A DNA stretch of 64,000 nt from NCBI GenBank assembly GCA_905221615.1, contig CAJNDT010000319.1:62001-126000 (forward strand). The letters run 5' to 3'. Positions 57,620-64,000 of the stretch are shown piece by piece. This DNA is from Symbiodinium sp. CCMP2592 (Eukaryota > Sar > Dinophyceae > Suessiales > Symbiodiniaceae). Position 1 is the stretch's first letter, and each line of letters starts with the position of its first letter. A program made the translations under genes and the position numbers. The notes under the pieces are model-generated. The model did no database searches. It was not told the DNA's origin and saw only the letters and a program-made list of their open reading frames with translations.

Positions 57620-57759
57620 CAGAAATATATGTATACATATATATATATGTATATATGTATATGTATATATATATATGTATACACAGATATATGGACATTT
57701 TTGTATGGCCTGAAAGAACAGCTAAAACCAGAACAAGGTATGCATCGGTGGGAACAGCA

Positions 57760-57792
<33 letters not shown>

Positions 57793-57804
57793 CTGTATAT
57801 ACAC

Positions 57805-57852
<48 letters not shown>

Positions 57853-57860
57853 CCATTGCC
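57100..57860. repeat. (TA)n, (GTAT)n and (CATA)n microsatellites with G/C homopolymers
   Basis: GTATGTAT tract at about 57110-57255, poly-G at 57434-57452, and long TA/TATG runs at 57520-57860. The long Tyr/Ile/His-rich frames on both strands are artefacts. Confidence 0.93.
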
Positions 57861-58027
57861 CGGGCTGCGATGCATCTTGGACTGAAGATCTCACCCATTA
57901 AAGGGGAATGCTTGGTCGACGCGCAGGTGCGGAGTGGCTTGGGATTAGTACCATGCACCCCGAAATCCCCAGAGGCCATTGACTAGGACTTATTGTATGT
58001 AGGGATATGAATTATAAAAGAACCTTG

Positions 58028-58069
58028 GTCTTTGAGGGGGGGTTACGCTACCCCCCCTCCCTCAAAGAC
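58028..58069. repeat. Long G/C hairpin
   Basis: GTCTTTGAGGGGGGG pairs with CCCCCCC...CTCAAAGAC across a short TTACGCTA-type loop and a TCC bulge. Confidence 0.75.
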
Positions 58070-58079
58070 TCAAAATTGA

Positions 58080-59430
58080 CAGTAGCCTTCATTGCTTCAA
58101 GAATGCAATCGAAAGGGTCCTCACGGCAGGCCCACCTCTTTTATGGTGACACACGCCTTCATACAAGGCCCCTGGTCTTTTGACACTCGTAAACACTAGA
58201 GTGCCTATATAGTATTGCGGCACGCCGTAGTAGGCACCAAATATGCAGAGCAGACTATGCACCCCGAGTCAAAATACAAGGAATCCAATCCCAAACCACA
58301 TTGAGGCGGCGACACACGAGATTAGTATGAGCCGTCCATGGTATATATGCATATATGCAGCTCCTTGTCTTTTGTGTTTTTGTCTTATCTTCGCCGTCCT
58401 AACCTCCCAAATGCGAGCTTCTTCCTGTTACATCATGATTTTGCATATCACCAGGTCTTACATGCGACACGCACCCAAAATCTCCGATGTAGATACACAG
58501 ATATGCGTTCTTGCAAACTAGGCAAGCACATCAATACTAACATTACAAACGCAGGTAGATTTGTGACAGCATTTGGTTCTAGATACTTTCTTTGTAAGAT
58601 GTTAAGACTCCGTGCGTACATACAACGCTATCCGGAATGTGCCTGTATGCGCGTATATGCATCTGAGCATCGGGCCAGCAATGGTCTGTTGTAGTGAACT
58701 ATCCAGTATTATTGCAGTCTTGATGTTGCCGTTGCTGCGGTTGATGTTGCCGTTGCTGCGGCTATTACTACATGATAGTACATGGTCGAGAAATAACCAT
58801 GCATATGTGCGTTAAGTGCAGAAACCCTGCATTTCCTGTAGCCAGAAAGATACTGCCGCAATGAAACACAAAGTTGCCCACTACGGGTCTATGCGCGAAT
58901 GGTGTAGCTCGTGGCACCGGGCACGGTGTAGAAGTTTCACTAGGGTTTATCGGCTTCTCTCGCATATTACCATGTATTACGCATGTCCTGCATAATACTG
59001 GTACATTCCACTGGTACTGATTTCTAGTACCTTACACCTGGCGTAGGCATCCTATATTTGAGGAACCTTACCCTTCTTTTGGAAGGAATTGATGCTTGGG
59101 GGCCTGGGGGTTTGCAGCATAGATATGGACCAGGCAATGAACGTTTATAACCAAACCGTATTCGGGCTTCATTCGGGCTGCGGGGTTTAAGTCTCAGCAC
59201 GTGATTGAATTCAGAGTGCAGGGTCTTGTCTGACTATCAATCCGTGAGCCCTACTCAGTTCAACAGGCCTATTGAACTCAATACTCAATAGGGCCGTCGG
59301 ACTCAAGATTGAAGATTCAAGATGCCCTGGGAAAGTTTTCTGTAACTGCGATGCATTAGGACTGCTCCCATTGCCCTAAACACGCGGCGCAGGCACGTAC
59401 TCTAGCACCTCTTGTATTGTTTTAGTTCTG
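58080..59430. other. No supported gene
   Basis: Unique-looking intergenic sequence; only short frames, plus a small 21-bp direct repeat TTGATGTTGCCGTTGCTGCGG at about 58728-58770. Confidence 0.5.
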
Positions 59431-59559
59431 CACACATACTAGGGTTCAGAGTATACACATATGCACATACAGAGTAGTGTTTTAAACTGGTAGCTGAGTG
59501 AGAGGGGAGGGGGGTCAGGGGCAGAATACACAGTGTTTACACCAAAACTGGTAGATAAC

Positions 59560-59576
59560 TCGGGGGGGGGGGGGTT

Positions 59577-59612
<36 letters not shown>

Positions 59613-59930
59613 ACATACACATATACATATATATGTAGATACATACACATATGCATATATACACATACATACATACATACATACATACATGCACATTTAT
59701 ACAAATATACATATGCAAGTACATACATACATACATACAAACATACAAACGTACATACATACATACATACATGCATACTCACCCATACATAGATATATAC
59801 AAAGATACATACATAGCTACAAACATGCACATACTTACCTACATACATACAAACACGTATACATATATACAGATAGTCACAAATCTGTACATACATACAT
59901 ACATACATACATATCTACATATATGCTCCC
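59560..59930. repeat. Poly-G, (TA)n and (CATA)n microsatellite
   Basis: A 13-base G run, then TA and ACATACAT tracts. Tyr/Ile/His frames are by-products. Confidence 0.93.
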
Positions 59931-60539
59931 CCTTTCCTCCAAGAACCACCGCATTGGTGTTTGATGGGTGCCTGGGGTGCACCAAATATTGTAGTACTCA
60001 AACGAAATTTCAAGACGCAAAAAAGCGCTTCCCCGCTGGTTAGCAATCTCGAGAATGCCAACGCTAGATATACCAAACCCCAACCCACCCTACGCCCACT
60101 AAGGCGGGCGGTACCAGTACCATGCCATGGCGAGGAAGCAAATTTTATCAACATTTTAGAGAGTGCTGATTCTTTTGGGCGTTGCAGTGTTTCCTGAATT
60201 TACGGTTGGGAATTTTGGAAAGTATGAGCCTTACAGCGTTTGGCGGTTCAGGACACGAAACACTGTAAACGCTCCAACACTTCCCCGAAACTTCCAACCC
60301 TTAAAATCACGAAACTCTGTAATGCTTGGAGTAATGCTCAATGAATCCAAGAAACTTAAGATCTTGACATCTATGGCTGCGTGAGGGAACTATCCCCGAA
60401 ACTTTAGAATGTTTAGAACCTTTTGAGCATTGCACGGGTTTGCCGAGGAAGAAACAGGGAATCGGGGAGTATGGTCGCAGTGCCTGTCGTTTGGCCTCAG
60501 TCCGTGGCCTGTCTTTGGCTGCGCTGGCTCTGCTGGGCC

Positions 60540-61378
60540 TCATGAGACTGTCCGTCGCACATGAATCCCCATGCAGCCCATCTTCTCTGGGACTAAATCC
60601 TTGGCAGTGGCTCTTGTTCTTGACCCGGTTGACGGCATATCACCTTGCGAGTTTGTGGTGTCAAAGGTGTTGATAGTTGAAAGCCCTCGGCAACTAGGAC
60701 GAAAACTCGATGTCTGAAGCTTGACGATGTTGACAATCGGCCTCAGTTGCATCTGAGATGGGTAGAGGCACCTTTGTTGGTCCGCTGTGGGTGCATCACC
60801 AGTCTTTGGCAATGGCATCCAGCTGCTCCGAATGGGCTTCCACCTTCAACAGCTGCAGGTGTCGTGTGCCCCGCCGACCACAACATGCAGACCTCCTTCC
60901 TGTTCTTCTGATCTCTCAGCACAGCTGCCAACTGCATCCTCGAGCAGTCGTCAGGCGGATGAGACAAACCAGAAACGAGCCACGCAAAGCTGGCGAGGCC
61001 CCTGCGCACAGCCATTGAGAAGTCCTCCATGGGCAAGTGCAAGCACGTGGGAAGCCCCAGTGGGAAGACAACAGCAACAAGCAGGGCTCCCTCTGGCAAC
61101 TGTTTCTTAGCATTGGGAGTGCCCAGCACAGCCTGCACAGTATCTGCCGATCATCTGATGGCCGAAGGAAACGAAGAGCGAGGGTCTGCTAGACCTTCCC
61201 GACTACTTGCCGAGGAACTGGCACACAAGTTCTCGATGAGGGGCCCGTCCTGCTTGCTCTCTTGAGCATTGCGCGCCAGAAGCCTCATGATCGCAAGAGT
61301 AGCACAGAACAAGTTGTCACTCACTGCAAACAGGCCGGCTGCGCAAGTACGCCGGCAAGTAACCCTTGCGCCCTGCAA
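60540..61378 (-). CDS. Protein-like minus-strand region with one in-frame TGA
   Basis: Frame 61378-61154 (DNLFCATLAIMRLLARNAQE, DGPLIENLCASSSASSRE) is followed after a single TGA at 61151-61153 by the same frame 61150-60743 (VLGTPNAKKQLPEGALLVAV, FPLGLPTCLHLPMEDFSMAV, GLASFAWLVSGLSHPPDDC). Both sides have the character of one folded protein. A lower block at 60540-60818 (IVNIVKLQTSSFRPSCRG) is in another frame. The TGA has no GT-AG pair around it of usual intron size, so it is a nonsense mutation, a very short intron not recognised, or a boundary between exons. Family unknown. Confidence 0.42.
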
Positions 61379-61389
61379 GGCGCAAAAAC

Positions 61390-61965
61390 ACGGTGGCCTT
61401 CAGGCAACCAGGCTGCATATATCCGATCTCATCTCATCCTGTAAGCTGCACTGCTGCACCTTCTTGAGGTCATCTTTGAGCAACGCCGTGCCACTGCCTG
61501 GGGTTGGGTCGTTCCGCGTTTCTCAGACGATCAACGGAGCCTGAGACCGGAGTCTACTGTTGAAACCTGTGGACGCTCAAGCAGCACTGCCTGGACCACG
61601 CATCATCCAGCACGGCAGAACGGAGCGCGATGTCGGTAACCAGCAGAAGCAGAGCGCGACAAACAAATCCAAGAAAAACTGGACGAGAGATTCAAAACTG
61701 ATTAGATAGGTAAGACAATTCATGCGACGTCAGCCTTCATGATCCTGCAGGTCGCAAATACCCATAAGCTGTAAAGTCGGGAAGGTGGTCGTATATGGTC
61801 GTATAGATGATGCGGAAAACAGTCCGAACTCAAACTTGGCACTGCTGGTAGGGCAACACTCTGACAAAAGGGCCTCTGCGTTTACAAGGCAGTGTCAGTG
61901 TGTGAAGACGACTAGTGCCACGGATCTTTCTGAACGCTTTCTGTCTCAAGGTTCGAACGTTTGTC
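61390..61965. other. No supported gene
   Basis: Between two minus-strand coding-like regions; probably intron or intergenic. No repeat or motif was seen. Confidence 0.45.
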
Positions 61966-62008
61966 CTCAGCTCACCGGCGGCAAGTGCCCACTGAGCTGC
62001 GAACTTAC

Positions 62009-63034
62009 AAGTTGTTGCAGTTCTGGGTCAGATGGAGGTTGAAGCGGATAGTCTTTCAGCAGCCCGGTTTGCTGCTTCTTCAACCATTCCAATGTATGGC
62101 CGAACAGCCCAAGGTCTGCCAACTTGTCGTTGAACTCCTTGACCGGCTTCGTTTGCTGCGAACCGCTCCTGGCGAAAACTTGGGCTTTGGAAAACCGTGG
62201 CGAAGAGTCGTGGCCGTGGCGCTTTGGATCTCCTTTTCGCTTCGGCTGTAAGCTCCTGCCGGAAGAGCAGCCGAATCGCAGTCGAAGCAAGTGCAGGCTG
62301 AGCCCCTGCCCTGCTCTTTTTCGGTCCCCCTCTTCGGTCCTCTCTTCTCTCCGTCGGGGCCGTTGCCTGCAACGGTCCAGTGGCTCTCACTCCATCTGGC
62401 TGCAGCCTGATGTGCAGCCTGCTCCACCGCCTTCTTCACCTCCTCGCCACGGCGAGAAGCAAATTCGCTCAGCTCGGAGCTCGGCTCCGGCCTTCTTCGG
62501 CTTCTTGCCTCGGCGAGCCCGCGCTTTGCCTCCGGCCTCAGTCATCAGAGCAACCAAGGCCAAGCAAGGCGGAGACAGAAGACACTTCCACGCCTCGCTG
62601 GGTCCGCTGTGGGGCCTCAGCTCGCTCCTCGGACGCTGCAAGGCATGGCGGCATCGTCTTGTGGCAATGAAGGTGGCATCAATCATCCGAGTTGCTCCGT
62701 CGCCGTCGCACCGCGAGCCACTGGACTCGCTCCGGATTCCGGCAGTTCGTCACCATCGTTGCTCGTGCCTTGCTCGCCTTGCTCGCCTTGCTCGCCTTGC
62801 TCGCCTTGCTCCTTGCTGGTTTTCCTGTCCTCTGCCTGCCGCTTGACCTCATCATCATCCTTTGCTCCAGCGGCTGTTTTCACCTCTATCTCTGCCTCTG
62901 CAGACAGTCCGCCAGATCTGCAAGAGTGGAGCTGCCGTATGCCGTCCTGCAGCACAGATTCCGGGACCTCGAGCTCCTCTTCAACGGAGACCTCAGGAGA
63001 TGCACACGATGTCTCTTCATTGATGTGCTACCTA
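62009..63034 (-). CDS. Putative multi-exon gene: acidic EQG-repeat and Lys-rich helical protein
   Basis: The 5' exon (63034 to about 62750, after a GTAG acceptor) encodes an acidic region: VSVEEELEVPESVLQDGIRQ, KDDDEVKRQAEDRKTSKEQ, then a run of EQG triplets (15-bp class repeat CTCGCCTTG on plus). A 76-nt GT-AG segment with stops may be removed to reach RASEERAEAPQRTQRGVEVS. Further blocks are LSEFASRRGEEVKKAVEQAA with ARWSESHWTVAGNG, and, in another phase, KPVKEFNDKLADLGLFGHTL with WLKKQQTGLLKDYPLQPP, ending LQQL at a consensus GTAAGT donor (62008-62003). The downstream exon was not found. Likely a soluble nuclear or cytosolic protein; no family named. Exon borders other than the GTAAGT are tentative. 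Confidence 0.5.
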
Positions 63035-63099
63035 CCGCGCTAACACAAACAGAAGGCTAGAAACGCGAGGAAACTTTTTGAAGCTTGCAAGCTCGCACT

Positions 63100-63930
63100 A
63101 GCTGCATCGGAAGCACCAGGAGGTTAGCGTCAGGAGCATCATTGCACCCCCATCTGCCGACCAAAAGGCTCCAAGAAGCAAGCCCCGAGACCAAAGTGAT
63201 TTTTCGGGTTTGAATTTAGCGGACCTGGGGAAATGCGTTTGGTGTTGGTCGGAAGCTTAGGGAGCTTGATTTCGGTTCGGGGTATGGGGCCAGGAACACC
63301 AGCTGAAGCAGCTGCTAAATGCGTTTTCCACGCCTCGAAACATGCATGTTGGTGCCTTTGAGACCAAAACACAGCATCTGCAGTAGGAATTTCGGGCTTA
63401 AGGACGACATTTGGGCGTCAGACGTGCTGAAACGCAAGCCAAATGAGTTTAGCTGGCCCCTTCACTCAAACGAACGTCTACAAGTGCCTTGAGTCTAAAT
63501 TCGTTTGAGTCAGGGCTCTCAGGGTTTCAGAGTGACTGGCCTGACGGCACACTAGCAGTGCTATTCTTACTGACATTTTGGTGTTAGTCGCTTGGGGAAC
63601 TCGACGTTCGAGGAATGGGGCCAGGAACACCAGCTGAAGCAGCATGTATTTTCCAAGCCTTGACACCTGCATTTTGGGGCAAAATACAGCATCTGCAGTA
63701 AGATTTTTGGGTTTAGGGACGGCATTTGGGCGTCAGATGTGCTGAAACGCAAGCCAAATGCGTTTAGCTGGCCTCGGGAAATGCATTTGGAGTTGGTCGG
63801 AAGCTTCGGGAGCTCGATTTCCGTTCGAGATTAGCGCCAAGCGGCTAGTGTCAGGAACACCAGCAAAGCTGAAGCAGCTCCTAAACGCGTTGTCCAAGCG
63901 TTGAAAAAATGTAGGAACCCAAGAGGCCCG
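63100..63930. repeat. AAATGCATTT repeat family, reverse orientation
   Basis: CCTCGGGAAATGCATTTGG near 63774 is the exact reverse complement of CCAAATGCATTTCCCGAGG found repeatedly at 46.6-48.6 kb. Units of about 300-500 bp repeat GGTCGGAAGCTT(A/C)GGGAGCT, CAGGAACACCAGCTGAAGCA, CAGCATCTGCAGTA and GCTGAAACGCAAGCCAAATG. No gene. Confidence 0.82.
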
Positions 63931-64000
63931 TTCTTTAACAAGAATAATATAGAAAGCAAGCCCAAGCCTACAGGCAAGTCAAGTGACATGGCAGCCATGT

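Noticed and set aside
56764..57894. 376-codon minus-strand frame
   Set aside because: Most is TA/CATA microsatellite (Tyr/Ile/His). Only the last 110 codons have any coding character, noted under the 56381-56596 entry.
59533..59964. Tyr/Ile/His-rich frames of over 120 codons
   Set aside because: Translation of ACATACAT and TA repeats.
62124..62846. 240-codon plus-strand frame
   Set aside because: Arg/Pro/Ser-rich shadow of the minus-strand gene; its LARLARLAR run is the reverse of the EQG repeat.
1..64000. tRNA, rRNA or bacterial-type operons
   Set aside because: No conserved rRNA blocks, no tRNA-like cloverleaf noticed, and no close-packed same-strand ORFs with ribosome-binding sites.

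Overview
The window looks like nuclear DNA of a repeat-rich protist alga, most probably a dinoflagellate (Symbiodiniaceae-like). This is an inference from several signs: genes split by introns with GT-AG and at least one likely GC-AG boundary; decayed LINE fragments with an endonuclease (EEP) and a reverse-transcriptase domain; long arrays of tandem repeats; widespread decayed CCCTAAA/CCCGAAA-like DNA; and a 100-N scaffold gap. I saw no rRNA, tRNA, operon or CRISPR. I could not run homology searches, so all gene calls rest on motifs, reading frames and splice signals read by eye.

Layout. 0.3-3.9 kb: fragments of one or more minus-strand genes, one part needing introns of only 33-36 nt. 4.1-6.1 kb: microsatellite and minisatellites. 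7.07-9.5 kb: a broken LINE whose RT lies on the minus strand and whose endonuclease lies on the plus strand. 9.5-12.7 kb: decayed telomere-like DNA and a 138-bp satellite. 12.8-15.1 kb: the clearest gene of the window, a four-exon minus-strand Ulp1/SENP-type cysteine protease; two of its introns carry small elements with perfect or near-perfect terminal inverted repeats. 15.2-24.7 kb: a 255-bp array, a run of minisatellites, then a 337-bp array. Both arrays can be read as repeated exon plus intron in constant phase; the second is cut by the gap. 24.8-32.5 kb: a minus-strand multi-exon gene family full of CTCATG/CATGAG, with a duplicated block of exons of about 2 kb and a 171-bp array of one exon type. 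32.6-34.2 kb: an 11-bp minisatellite inside a larger repeat. 34.2-42.6 kb: gene-poor decayed repeats, including a tandem repeat of about 1.72 kb. 42.8-45.0 kb: a plus-strand intronless ubiquitin-specific-protease-like ORF. 45-48.7 kb: more minisatellites and a family built on AAATGCATTT. 49.3-57.1 kb and 60.5-63.0 kb: dispersed coding-like segments, mostly minus strand, probably exons of unrecognised genes. The last kilobase carries the AAATGCATTT family in the opposite orientation.

No shared pathway can be shown. The two best genes are both ubiquitin-system-type cysteine proteases (SUMO-protease-like and USP-like), but they are 29 kb apart, on opposite strands, and differ in structure (one with introns, one without). 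The likeliest new biology is in how the DNA is built: exon-containing satellites, inverted-repeat elements inside introns, and possible very short introns.
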